From Lineus longissimus (lineage: Eukaryota > Nemertea > Pilidiophora > Heteronemertea > Lineidae): 64,000 nucleotides of DNA. This document shows, piece after piece, positions 37,601 through 52,600 of the stretch (positions are counted from its first letter, which is position 1; the number at the start of each line of letters is the position of its first letter). The translations under genes were made by a program, and so were the position numbers. The notes under the pieces were generated by a model, which was not told the DNA's origin, did not search any database, and saw nothing but the letters and a program-made list of their open reading frames with translations. Location of the stretch: contig NC_088313.1 of assembly GCF_910592395.1 (NCBI RefSeq), positions 15,950,437-16,014,436 of the forward strand. The letters are read 5' to 3'.

Positions 37601-40600
37601 CTCCTCCTTGGTTCCCTGCTAAAATAAAAGTCAGCAGGGTGAATTTCCAGACGCAAAGGATCTCCCATCCCAGAACAGTCTAGACGATATAAACCAATCT
37701 CAGTCACCAAGCCAACTAAGCCCTATTACTTCAGCACCCACACATAACATTCACACTCAGACTCATCTTAGGGTATAAGCCCTATTATTCTGGGATGATC
37801 AATAAATCAGTGATTCATCTCTGAGAAATGACATTTATCTCATCATTGACATTTAAAAAAGGGTAACAGCTGTTTTAACTAAAAGGCCACAATTATGTGA
37901 TTCGACCGCCTCTCTGCCCCATTAAGTCTGTACTTTCAGTCTACCCATAATTTGGCGTTGGCATATATGTTGTGTACAGAATCAAATGAAAGAAGTCGGA
38001 CATAAATTTTCATTGTTGACATGGGAAGGGCAGGGCTTTTGGAAACTCGCTGCAAAAGTGCAGACTGAACTCGGAGAAAGGGCATTTCTGGAATTAGAAA
38101 GTGCATTTCCTCCTCAGTCTAAGCTATACTCTCAAGACTCCAAACACAGACTGTGCAGAATATGCAGACTGTCAACATGGATTACAAGTGTGAACTGAGA
38201 ATCCAGTCAAGATCTATAATCCATGGGCAAGAGTTATTTACAAATAATAGATCAAAATGAACGTGAAACAAGTGTTACCATGGAAACCAATAATCAAGGT
38301 TTGACGACGGAAGTAACTTCCATGTCAACACAGGAGGACAAGGCAAGAACGTTGAAATTGGTAACCATGCAAAGCCAATAGTGTCGATTTCACATCAGGT
38401 GACCAGGAGTCGAACCAACAAAGCATCCAATCAATGAACTGTACTGTATTACCGATCGATGCGCAGGTGATTTGATGACTCTCAGAATGAAACAAAGCCC
38501 GACGCAACACCTCAGGGTATCGGAGGAAATGTCTCATGACGAGTGTAACAAGGAGTGTCATGACTTTCAATGATTGGCTTCTTTCCACAAGGCGCACAGC
38601 AGGTGGCCAATGATTTTGCCATCATCGCTCCAGGTGTGGTACCTATCGTGATGACTATAGCCAATTTTGACAAAACAAGCTCAAAGGGTGGACTGGCAAG
38701 AGACCTGAGGTGCAACAGGAAATTTCTGATTCATCACAGAAAGGGATCATCAGACTTTCTGTTTTATAAGATGATTTTTATTTAAAAATATACGACATGA
38801 GTTGAGCACATAGTCCAAGGACCATTTAATTTTCAATAGTAAGAATCTAATGGTGTGTTCACACTGGATGCGAATTGAAACCGAATTTTCAGAACAGTCG
38901 CGTCACACTGGCCCGAATACACATTCAAATCGGTTTAAAACGCGCCACACTCAATGCGTACTAACGACGCGCCATCTATAAATACATCAGTTAACTAGTT
39001 CAGAGCGCTAGTTCCCGCGGTCAAAGGTCACTTTCCATGCGCCGGGCGCATGCGCAGGTGCGATCGAAATTCTTAATTCGTATCAAGCGCGTCACACTTG
39101 AAATCTCAATACGGTTTCGTTGATTCGGATTAGCTGATTCGCATTCAATTCGGTTTAAGAACCGTGTTGGTTAAAGCGGATTGAGATCAGTATGAACCGA
39201 ATTGAGTGTGACGCCCCAATACGTATCAACGTTTTAATTCCAATTCAATTTGTGTTAAAACCCCAGTGTGACCACGGCATAAGATTGAGAATATGCCTCC
39301 ATTCAGGTAATGCTCTTTGAAGATCCATTCCAAGGCAGTGGTTTTGGTGGTATATCCACTAGTATTTTTTTAAGCCGTGTTGATTATAACGCTCAGAGTC
39401 TGATCAATACTTACAGCAAATCTAGCCAGTATGTTTGCTCCAGCTCCCTCACCAAGGCACACGACCTGATTTATTCTGAAAGAAAGTTATATAGATACAA
39501 CATGATCACGCAGATAGGAGCCCTTTTTGTATCGTTGGAATCAACTGCAGGAAAACTCAATTTGGCTTGAATTGAAATGCAAGTGCGGTAACTCCCTTCC
39601 AGCGCTAAACCAACCATGAAGCCATCTCAGTTCTTGTCACACAACATAATAACAGGGCAATGAGACAGGAACCACAGGAAGTTGACAGGAATGACAAGAA
39701 GAATGTAAGACACACAGAACTTCAACCCGCCAATTTCTTGCTTGTTGCAAGTTTATAAAGTTATACCTACCGACAAAACAGGATAGGTCTATCCTTCAAA
39801 ATGCTAGCCTTTGCACCAGTTCAGAGTGTTGTCATATCCAGGGCTAACATGTAGTTGTACACTTAAAGTAATCATCTTCGAATAAACACTTACTTTAGAT
39901 GTTGCAGCACTTGAATCAGACTTTCACCCAATTTTTGCATAGTTGGAAAGTTATAACTGAAATGGTAATACAAGATATTGTCAAGGAGCGATTTCCTGCC
40001 TCACTGATTCTGCATCCCGGCTTGCCTCTGGTTCAATATCAGAAACAGCAGCTTATTCACATTCAGTGCTTCGTGCATCTTGATTCTATTCAGAGCTGAA
40101 TTCGATTTTAATTGGTCCCCTTAGCAAGCTTCGCACGCATAAGGCTTTGAATTAATTTCCTTGAAACAACATCACAAGCAACCATAACCAAACTGAAATA
40201 ATCATTGATCTGCAAGAAAAAAACCAGTAAATCACAAAAGATCCCAATTCGAATAATGCTTTACCTCTGGCATTTCACAAACAATAGTTTTTTTGGGCTC
40301 CACTTACAGTGTATAATAATAGAAAATTTAATCTGCTTTTCAATCAATATGAAACCTGAACATAAGAACTGCTGCCGTGGTGATGGATTGGTAAGAAAAT
40401 CCCTTTAATTCAATCAATAATTGTGACTCAACACAGCATGCCAGTGAATCAAAACTTAGCACAGCAAACTTAAGCTGGACTCGGGGTTGTCTCTACTCAC
40501 TCTGTGGGTAAATCTGCAGCATCATCCTCCTGGCCAGGGATATCGATGTGGATCCATCTTGCTCGTTTTGAAATATTCGTGAATGCCGGGTGCTTCGCCA

Positions 40601-43600
40601 ACTCGTAGAATACTTTATCTGTAATGACAGGTGGTACAGAAGGCCATGAGTTCAGCGCTAGACAACCTCTCTCCTGACGTCAAAGTACCAGTTTAGATAC
40701 CAGTAATGCTATCGAAAAGTGGTCTGTAATCAAACCAGAGACTGCGGCCATCTAATCTTTCAAGGGGTATTTAAATTGAGGTGAATTATCTGCTATGGTT
40801 GGTCACAAATCAAAATCTGTCAAAAGAGGAAAATTAATAAGGTAACGTTTTCGTCTTTGAGATCCCAGTGCTCCGCAAAGGGTGAACAATGTTTACCAGA
40901 AGTCACATCGAAACCTCGTTATTGGTTGAATCGATATTCGATCAGCACTGTGACAGTGCACTGTACATGTGGCCTAGACAATACCTGCCTCACGCATATT
41001 GGTAATTTAAGAGTTTCTTTCGTTTTATATGGATCTTGGGCTGAATACAATGGAAGTGAGACTCAATATAATTCCAACACCTGTAACTTTGGTTACTGAT
41101 ATTTTGCTTTTAGAAAGGAGGTACTGATTCATTCTGTTCACTCAATTATAACTTTGACCATCCTGAATTCCAGCCCATGATGAGTAAATGTCTCAGGGGT
41201 TTGTGTGCAGGGCTGAGAAGCAAACATTAACCTCTGATTTCCTCAGGATGAACTACGACCTGACTTGTTCATAGTCATGATGTATTTCGTTTAAAAAACT
41301 GCATCCCCAGCTCGCCTAAAAATGAAGCATACTCATTGGGTTTATCAGGCAACAGGCAATTTAGCTCAAGACTAAAGTTAATATGTATTTAATTCCCAAT
41401 ATGTCCACTCAGTTTTTTTTTAAAACTTGATGATTAGTTTTCAATGAATCACTTGACATGCTTGATGGATACCGGTACTAATTGTATTTTATATTGTTTC
41501 TAATCTAGGTCTTGTGATTAAAAACACTTAAGTACCAAGCAGGCTCCGTGCCATTTTATTGTACAAGCTCAGACCTGCTTTACAAATTACATGGATTGAT
41601 AAAACAACAGTTCGGGGCACAAACCAGATCATACAAGATAAACTTAGGCTATCTCACAAGAGCCCAGGCCCAGATCATCGCCCCAAGGTCATCGAATTGT
41701 TATGTTTGGCCAACTAAGGCAAATGTACAAGATCCTTTTCCCTGTTAGTTTGCATCTTGAATTGAAACATTTTACAACGCGAAACCAGAATGTCCCGATG
41801 AGCAAGTTGGGATTGTCACATAGTAATCCATACGGCTTCAGCGCACCATTGGCATGATTGGCAGTGCAGTACAAGTTGAATGTACCTAATCATTTCTTAT
41901 CCAGGAAAGGAATGACTGCAGGCATAAGTCGGGGACACAGCTCAAGAAAGACAGATGGATTGCATTCTAGTCTTCTGAATCACACCCAGCATGGATGTCA
42001 TTTTCTTGCCTGAGCACCTTGGGCTCAGACCCTAGGGAATATTATGTTATTGTATCTCCAGGTTGGATACGGAACCAACCACAATTACTAAATCATGTTA
42101 TCCTAAATCAATGAGATAACAAAGCCAACTGGTCCATAGATCAATTTTTTGGAGTAGGTTTATAAACCATGTGATAAACCTGCCAATAGAACAAATACAT
42201 AATTTATCGGAATTGACTGAAAGATATACCCATGTTCAATAGTACACTCCTCAGGGCAGAGGTGATCTTGAACTCATTGTTGCTATGGTGACCATATCGA
42301 CTGAATTCATCACCGGTGTAAATTCACAACTGGCTTTTCTGACCATTACTGTTTACAGTTCGTAGAGATAGAGATCACTATGCAGGGTTGAGGCAGCCTC
42401 CATCGTGATTGTAAATCGCAACGTACCGTGCAGTGCATGCATGAGGAGTGTACCCTATACGGCCACAGCCGACAGAGTTGGAGATTACTGATGACAGACA
42501 CCTCCAACCAGTCATCATTTACAGGCAAGCGCTACCTCATGTGACCACATTCATTGCAGCACATCCGAGATCACCCTGCATTCCTCCGCCTAATCAGATA
42601 GAGCAGAAATGGATCAATTGAGCACATGGATCAATACACAGGGGACTGAGACCTACACACTGGTATGGAAGCTGGTTTGGTCCTGCCTCATTGGTGGAGT
42701 CTCCAATGATATTATCGAAGAATAAGGGACATATTCGTCTGCCGTCTACAATGGGATGCCCGAGGAATCCACTTTGCTGGCTAGGAATTTACCATGAACA
42801 TGAATTATTTATGATATTTCAGACTCACTTGACATGTGCTGCAATATTCAGTTCAGAAGACCATGCCCCCTCGAGTGAAGGACCTGGTATACAGAAAATA
42901 CCTTTTATCTCACATCACCAACAACCACCAAGTAGAGAATCCTCAAAGCTCAACAGCAAGCTCCCAAGGGCATCATCAGTGTTATCTCCAATAATGCAGT
43001 TATGAGAAGCTATCAATATAATGAGTTGGGAGTGCACAGGGGTATCAGATTATTTGGGCTACATCAACAATCCTCACAGCTTTTTTAGATAGATGAAATC
43101 ATTCAGGGCTATTTGAGGGAGATCAACATGGGAGACATACAAATCTGGTGAAGGTTTATGACCCATTATCGACTTGATGAAACTTGAGGGTGCATACACA
43201 GGGGTATCCAGTTACTTGGGCTACATCATCAATCCTCAGAGCTTTTTTAGTTGAAATCACAAGGCCCTCAGACATTGTCAGAGGGAGCACATTATGGAAA
43301 AGATGCAACTCCTCAATGGTGATGGTTCAAAAGCCAAATCTAATGAATTGGGAGTGTTGAGGGGGGGGCTATCCGGACCCACGAAAGGCTATTTGAGGGA
43401 GCTGAATACACCAATCAGAATCACCTCAAGATGCTGTCTCTTTTCCTTCAAGGATACTATCATGCTTTCTCCTCCCCCTACAAGGATCAATCCAGGAGTA
43501 CCCTCCATAATGGTATGCTACATTCAGTCTGCAGTCACGTAATCACACACTATCATCAAACAATGCGCCAATTATCATCAAACTGAGATTTAATTGAGTA

Positions 43601-46600
43601 CCAGGGGCCTTGTCCATTACAAAGTACATATACACAATTCCAGTTTTATTCTGCTATAATCTGCATGAAGTTGACATGATCCAACTGTTGTGGCGATCGA
43701 TAGGAGTTGATGGATACTGTTTACTCATAGAACTATAAATCCAGGGCTACATTATGGACCCTGGTCAATGAGATTGAATGTGATGCGAAGTCGTTCTCGA
43801 AGACATAGGATTTAGACAACTAAAAACAGGGATGTCATTTCCTGACATTTCACAACTTTTAAATGCGAGAGCATATGTCGTTACTTCAACATTTTTTACA
43901 CTTGTAGCCATCATTTTATGGTAATGAAATGTTTTGGATCATTTTTTACATTTATGATTGTGTATCTAGACATTCATGTTTGTTCTTTACCATCATGTAG
44001 TTGTATCGTACATACACATGTACACGTGAGCCAAGATGTTTGATATTTTTCTTTTCATACATAGCGAATCCTTGAAATAGGAGCCATTACTCACACGATA
44101 CCAATATCAGTATATACAACAAACAACATAGCCTGATACAAGACAAGGCTAGCCGTTACCATGTATTGTCATTCCATCACTAAGCACATACATAAGCAGT
44201 TTAGTCTCCATAGCATACAGCTCGGAGAGTCTGGCAGAGAAACCTGGCTGTGGCGTGTGAGAAATTACCACATGGTATATAGAAGGTGCATTGTACAGGT
44301 TGATACTATGATAGAAAGCGTACAGATGCAATCCTATGCCCTGACTGAACTTATTTTCCTTATTCTGGTCCACCCCTTGCAAATATTGGCTAAGGTCAAA
44401 CATGTCAACTGATGGTGACATTTGTGACAGAGACTGTCGATTACAGTCACAGTATAATTACACAGTACAGCTGAGTTTTGTATTGCTATGCTGGATGATG
44501 ATACGGCAAAATGGAGATTTGTGAAATTTAATGGCCCTGGTAGTGGATATATGTGTATATATCCATGATACCAAAATCTTCTCATACTGACTATGTATGA
44601 CTGAAATTGGCAAAGATACAGCTGGTGTCCTTTCTTGCATGGTACACGCTAACGATCTCCAGGCAGATGATAATGTGATGGCAGAATGGACTTTTACAAT
44701 TTACCGTTATCAGCGCCAACTCTATTGTGTTGCCATTCGGTAAACACGGTAAAGGAAAGCGTGGATGTTGCGTGCTTGCATGTACTGAGTGAACTCCCAG
44801 TCTGTAGTGTTACCTTGAGAGAAGAAAGTTCTGGCAAGTTATTATATATGTAGGAAGCAACTCTCAAAACACTGTATTTCGACAAGCAACACAAATGCAT
44901 CATCGTGCATTATCAAGGCTCATGTCTTAGAAATTGGAAATTTTGCGCTACAACGCTGCATAATCCTCACATAACATGTGTGCATACAGCCATTTTAAAG
45001 TGCCAACCGCATCTTTTTTATATATTTCCTAATAAAAATTCATGAAACGAGCTCGATAGATTTTTCCATTAGGTACCGGTAATGTCTATCTTGCACACTA
45101 AACGATCTGCATTCTATGGTTTCATTTTAGATGCAAAGAAATGCATTTTTTATGATGGTATTAATAGGCTCACGACGGCTGAAATATCTGAGACTTGAGC
45201 GTTTCTTATCCATCATTGGCATCAATCAGAGAAACATGAATAATCTGCAATTAAAGGAATCGACTCGAGGCTGAATCCCCACAAATGCAAATATCTTTAG
45301 CCTCGAATTCTATGGCATCACACGTCTCAGAGTCTAGCATGATTTGATATTTGCGACATTGACATTTCTCTCGTTATTGATGGCTCCCATAGCACCGTGA
45401 ACTCTAGCATTTCATCCCGACCCCCTGAGTACACTCGAGTGTTTAAGGAATTGATACCGAACTGGTGGTATTGGTTGTCTCACCCAAACCGCGATGCAGG
45501 GTGCAGGAGCTAAAATATATCAAAACCAAGGTGTAGCTCTGAGGTTTTGGCCAATATTCTAAGAAAGAAGGCAAATTATACTCACGATTGCATCCTAGAT
45601 CATGGAGGGTCAAAATATCCACCTCAGGCTGCCGATTTCCCTGGAAAAGAGACGAAAAGTCTGATTTATTTTCAAAATGTGAAGGTTTCAAAAATCCCTT
45701 GACCCGGATCTGACAAGTCTTATCTCATGTATCTTCAAATAATGTTGATACATGTACCTTATCATTTTGGCATACTTCACTTATTCAGAAAAGATCCAGT
45801 TTTTCTTATCCATCAACCACAACAATATACTCTAGGCTTCAATTTTAGTAAATTTACTGGCCTGTACATAAAATCAACAATTTCTCAGACAACTGCCTGC
45901 AGTACAACCACACCAGTTGAATGTCAAAGTTCAGATCATTTCAATACCGCAGCTTTCAATACCAATAACTAATATCAGGAGGGACATGCATCAGAGAAAA
46001 CATAGTCATAGTAGGTACATGGACAGATTTTTATGAGAATTCTCTATTTTTTCTTTCTGTGGAGACATATAGAACAAAATGCACGCTCATTCCACAAATG
46101 ACAGCACTGGGCCCATTTTACATGAATGTTTGAACAAGTCATCTTGTATCACTAAAGCTGTCTTGTAATTCTCTTGTGACTCAACCCTGGCAACTCAAAA
46201 CTGCATATCTATCAATCAGTTGAGATGAGAGAATCAGCTGGTTTCTTTGCCCACAAACTGCCATTAGGCATTAGTCAGAGACAGTTATATTATCCTATTG
46301 CCATGTGACAACATCCACCTCAGCTCAGGAATGTCAAAATAGCTGCACCTGCAACATTGAAACTGAAAAGTCATCTTCCCCTCCCATCAAGCTTTAAGGT
46401 CAGGGTCTTTCATTAAAACTGGTGTGTAATTTGGCACAAGCCACAGAAAGGGCAACTTTCTTCTCATCGGATTTTAAGTACCTCTGGGCTTTCCTGTCCA
46501 TCCAGTGAGTCAGTTTCAAAAGGTCAGAATCATTCAGTGCATTATGGTGTGTGATTTAGCAAGAGCGACAGACAGGGCAGCTTTTTTCTTAGCATTAGAT

Positions 46601-49600
46601 TTAAGAGATCTCTGGATGATGTTCCTTTCCAGTAAGAGTAAGGTCAGGGTCTTTTAGTCATGCATGCACATATATTGGAGTGTGTTAAAATGTGGCTTGT
46701 GAGAACAGGACACAATAGTACATGTAGTATCGGTGGACAGAATATGCCACCTACCAAATTGATTCCCCAGACACACAAACATCTGAAACTGCTCTCAACT
46801 TTACTTCAAAGAAGCCAAAAACAAAAGCCGCACTTACACCACCTGAAAATGGACCACCAATCTTGGTTCGGGAACCAATGCCGCACCATCGAAAATCCAC
46901 CAAGCGCTTACACCAGCGCTGCAGCTAGTTGTAAAATCCGGCTACAGATGGCGCGCAAACAATAAATTGCATGCGCAGAAAGCGCCATTTCGAAAGCGCC
47001 GCCTGGAGCCGAACCATCTAACTAGCTAATTGCCGATCCATTTGCGCGTACACCACGACAAAGCCGAGCTTTTAACAAGCCGGGCGAATTTGGACCATCA
47101 AGCTTGGTGGGACAAATTCGCTCGGCAATTTGTATCGGCAATGGATTGCCGAACCAATTTGTCGCGGCAATGTGGTGGTGTAAGTGCAATTGGTCCACCA
47201 ATATTTCGTGGTGTAAGCGCAGCTAAAGTTGCATATTCCTGTTACCTGTAAAACGACTCCCCAGAAGGGTAATTCTGCTCCAAAGTAAAAACGGTTATCA
47301 GCAAACCATTCGTCAATGAGAGTGCTGAGGCCGACAATAAAAGTCAATTATGCACAATACTTAGCGGCCAACATCGGGAATCCGCCATATTTGATTGGCT
47401 TGGCATATTCATTGAGATGGATATCAAACAACGGCAGTGTTTTATACATTATATTGCCAATCACCATGGTCACTCCACAAATCTCATCTTACCAGTCAAT
47501 TCCATCAACAATGTTATGTTGTTGGTGGTGAGGACGCAAGCCATTCTGGGAATGTTGGAATTGGAATGTTGTGGACAACACGTTCTTGTATGCCTCCCTC
47601 CGCACAGAACAGGTTTTTATTTTGACGAGAGACTCAATCAATGATGACCGAACACAAAACATTGATCAGCTCAAAAAGGAATCGACAATGAAAACCCACA
47701 CATGTTGTCCCCAAGCTACATGGACAATGCACAGTTTCAGAATACTGCTTTCACAATCCTGAACTGACCGAGATGATTCAACCAAGGAAATTGGAAAATG
47801 GAGGGAAGTATTCTGTGGATACTTTCGTGCATGCTACAATAGAATAGGCAGAATTGATTTTTAAGACTTGTCAATTAAATCACGGCCAAGACATGAAAGG
47901 TCAGGGGTCAATCCAATATAGTTGTCAATCAGGCATGGTGTTAAAAGGCGCCCATCCCAGAGAAAGAGGGGAGGGGCAGTACATGATCTTATGCCGGTAT
48001 GGATAAATGTCCGTCTCTTTAATTTACCGGCTCAATTATTTGTGGGTGTGGTGCTAATGGTAAAACCGATCAGGGGGCGATTAGCCCAAGATTCATTTAC
48101 AGATAGATACATCTAGAGATAACACGCAAGTCTAGCCCAGTAAATTACCAAGCTCCTTGCTCAGAATTGCTAACCTTCTTTTGAACTACAGGAGCAAGTA
48201 CCATCATAGCCATGCCCTAGCTGAATGGAACTGTCAACTGGATCAATGAAAGTTTTTATTGAAGGACTTTAGTTTATACAAGAGGTTGATGCATTAGATT
48301 ATGCATAAGATGAAATGATTGAGCAAAGAAACTATGTAAGAATTTGTAACTTTGGTTTATGAAATTGTGTGGCTCTGAAAATTATTTTTTAGTGCAAATG
48401 CAGTACAACAATACATACACTTACACAAAGCGTGTATCACTCATTCACTGACAGCAGCTAATTGACAAGGCATCCCGCTAACGCATCAAATGCATTGAAT
48501 CGAGATTGATGATCAGATGAGATGCCAATTGGAGTTACAGTTATTGCAATCTATCCTAGTCAATATCCATAATTCATCTTATGCTTCTAGCTGCAATGAG
48601 TAATGTGTAACTGCCCTTGTGTTTGTAAGGTACGATTTCTTCAGATGTGTTGTCAAGATTGTAAAGAACGGCAATGAATTGCAGATGAAAGTACATGGAG
48701 CCCTTCTTAGGGAGGAGGTGCTACCGTTCTGAATCAGATCCAACAGAGAACAAGCCCCCATAAAATTCCAAGTCCCACCCTCGACAATCAAAATTGCCCA
48801 GGGAAGTCGGGTGGTTGCAGCTGATTCCGATGTTCATTTGAATACCGGTCGTCACACGCAAGGGATGTAATCTATACGTACGTATTTGACTTGATGGTAC
48901 CAATCAATAAGGAAATGGTCAGATTTCTCCCATGAATATACCATTGGAAGGCTCTCATCAGTCGCAGGAGTAGTCTCTTGCAGATAATGCTCCCATGGTG
49001 CAGAGATAGGGAGGACCTTGACTCATTTATCAGATTCCTTCAACATTCAGTATGAACAAATGGGATGGATTCAACATTATTTTGACTGGCAACTTGTGGC
49101 CATCACATGAGACAAAAGGCCAGGTGAAGAACGCTGATGTAAATCAACTGAATTCTGCCAATCAGCAACATCGATGTCATTCAAAAGGATGTCATTCAAA
49201 AGGAAAGGCCGGAGATGATCAATTGGATTGTATTACCACACTGTTTGCCATAATGATACACAATGATAATAACATGAATGAATGATAGCATGCCATTGGC
49301 AAACTGAGTATTTTATGATGATAGCATGATAAACATGGCTATAAGAGATGATCATCGGACTGATACAATTTTAAAATTGCACAGGAGTCCGGTAACCAAT
49401 CAATGTAATCATTTTCAATAAGAATCATCCAATAAAATTAGAAATGATATTTTTTAAAACTGTAGTAAATCAAATGTATGCATGATCGTCAATTATAAAT
49501 AATAAGACGTCGGATGAATCACCCTGATCTTGCTGTATCAGGGGTAATATCCAGAAATTTGGAAGGGGCTCTGCCTTGGGAATTAGCAAAGAAAAGGGCA

Positions 49601-52600
49601 GGGTGGACTGCCAGCATTGCATTACACACTTCTGTAACACAAAATGCCAATGGTTATTCTGTTCAAAAGAAGGCGGTAGTGCTGTGTCCTTCTATCTTTG
49701 TTTAACAGAAGTAATACAAAACTGCATCACACTTTTGGTTACATGCACTGGTTTTTGGTCCCAATCCAGGTCAGTACAAGCTTGAGGAGCAGTCTTGTAC
49801 CAAAGACTTGGTGGGTCAAGATGGTCCAAGATGTGGTATGGAACATACACACACGATACAGCAACAAGCAATCACAAGCACACTGGTCCTGCTACAAGTC
49901 TGCACAGAGAGAAAGTTTACACAGAGAGCACTGTGTGTGTTTTTCGAGTCATGAGCGAATCATCAGGGAAGGGCAATCTCCATGGAGGAATTGGGCTGAA
50001 CGAGATCATTTGGTAACCATGGCAACTACTGCTGGTTTGTAAGCCATCAACAAATGGTGTCTGAGTGATACTGTGGTTTTGCATTGATCAAGCGCGGCCC
50101 AATGAGTAAATATCATTTGATTTCAGGAATAAACTTCAGCGATAGTCAGACTCTTAGTCAAGAGCATTTGATTATGACCTCTGACCTTTTCCTCATGACA
50201 ATTTTCTTTCATGATTTGACAATGATGTTATTGCTACACCCACTTTGTTTCAGCAGGAAATGTTCTGATCAATTGCAGCAGAAATTCTCTGCCATGCCGA
50301 AGTCCTGTACAGGAGGAATGAAATATGCCTAAGGCAGGACATCATGTTCCTCTGACCTTGTAATTTTTGGTTGTATCCACCCTAATGTTTACCAGAGATA
50401 AACCATTTTGGTTTTACAACCTCCCCAATAATTTGACAATGATATCGCTACACCCACCGTTGGCAACTCTGGATTGGGTGGTGTTATTTATATCATGAGA
50501 GTCAGGATACCATTATACCAGGAAAATTACCATACTCAAACACTTAAAACCGCTCCATAAACCCTGTATGGGTTATTTTATTGATCAGCCAGATTGACAG
50601 GCTGAAAGGACATTTACAGAAGACACATCGCTGGAAACGTGAGGGAGAATTACCAGAGAGATCTCTATGCAAAGCAGCCAGCCATTGGCTAAATTGAAGT
50701 GCAATGGAAATGTTGACTGCCTCATTCACAGAGTTTGACATCTTGACACTTGACACAAGGTCCCAGCGATATTGTGGATGGAATCTAACTGGTGCAATCA
50801 AGCAGGAATCTAAAAATCTTCCTCGATGATCACCATCCAACTCTGGACCACCAAGATGTACATTTCCAAAAATGTCTCGGTTTCATGCATTTCTCACTGC
50901 TACATACGTGCTAGTATTTTTATGCTCAAGACACAAAATAATGATATTGAAAGTCTGATAGAAATGGATAAAATTATGTACAAGACAACAAATGATTTAT
51001 TTAAAATTGAGAAGAAAACCTCAATACACTTTATTTTACAACATTTGATTTACAATAGTGAATGAAAAAGAAAGCAAAATTGACATAATAACAGTAACAT
51101 ATGTCACATTTTACAAGAACATGCTAGGACTGGGTGGAAGTACATTAGAAGCCTTCTGAAAGAGATACTTTAAAAAATTAATAAAAGCCAAAATTAGTTA
51201 GTCATTTTGGCCAGTTTTCATTCAATCATTGTCAAAATGCATGCCAAACACTGACAAAGACACAAAAGGTGGAGAGGGGTTGACATCAGGATCAAGACGA
51301 ACCATCATTTCAAAAGACAATGCAAGATCAGAAAAGAAAGCTTTTAGAAAATTTTAGACACATCATTTGTTTTAAAATACTTACATAAACCCTCTGTGCA
51401 GTGCGTGCAAAACACAAGATGGAAATGTTTTCATGAAATTCAGGATAGGACGGATGTGTATAGCATGCACTTAATTCCAGGTGTGAAGAATCCTCTCTCG
51501 GCTGGCATATTCCCCTCTCAAGAATTCTCCCCCAGATAGGCTACATTAAGTGCATTTACAGTTTAACACCAGACATACATACCCCCACCCTCCTCTTGAT
51601 TGTTCATTTGTTGGATAGCATTCCTAAGCTGTAAGCCCAGAGGGTCACCCTGGAAATAACTGCAGTTAGCTTAGTTCAAGGGGGCAGCTTTATTTCTTGG
51701 GGGTTAATAACGGTATCCATGCAGATAAAAGCGGTGGAGATGATAAGTTAACCCCAACACTTTACCATTGACCAACTAACCCAGATAACTCAGTCAGGTC
51801 ACACAAGTCGGCCAGACCAGCAATTTATGCCTCAGACAAAATGAAACACAGGCCTTGCACAAAATAATCCATGAACAATCTTGAAACAATGAACTCTGAA
51901 AATATGCAGCATGTACATGAACATTTTTGGAATATCAACCATACATCAATGATGGAATGGGAGAATGTTAGTGGATGTACTGTAGACTGATTCAAAAAGT
52001 ACCAGACATGCCAGAAGAGCAATACCCAGACCAATCATAAAGGTATATCACTACATCTTCCGCAAGCGAGGCATGGCAGGCAATCAAAAAGGCTGATGAT
52101 GAAATGTCCCATGTTAAGCCAAATGAACTTTGTAGGCCTAGACAGTCGGAGGTTAGTAAACAGAATTTGGGAGAGCTGCCAAAAATGTACACAACAACAG
52201 AATGGCAGGAGTGCTATCTATCACTCATTCAATAGACAAAAGTTCAAGGACAACTTTAAAGGGAAGCTATGGGAATAAATTGATGCAGCAAAATCAAATA
52301 TTTTTTTAAACAAATATATACCAAGTTACATGACAAATACTCTACACCAAGGATATGATGAATATTCCTAGATAGTGCAGAAAATTGCATAAGCAGAACC
52401 AGTTTGCGGGGGTAGCCATGTTGGTTCAAATCTCCTGGGCAAATGGATCATGGATGCAGTGGGGTTTTTTCATCAAGGCGAGTACTACTCGTTTCCACTA
52501 AGTTTCCAGACCTTTTTCTGCCCTGGTACCTTGGCTCAAACGCATAGGAAACTAGCCCTGCTCGTTCTGCTGATGCACGGTTGTAATCGAAGGGTTCATC

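Noticed and set aside
44149-44421. 90-codon minus-strand frame in an NDRG intron with an overlapping plus-strand frame
   Set aside because: Both strands are open over the same bases, there is no domain and no good splice context, and NDRG exons join cleanly across it.
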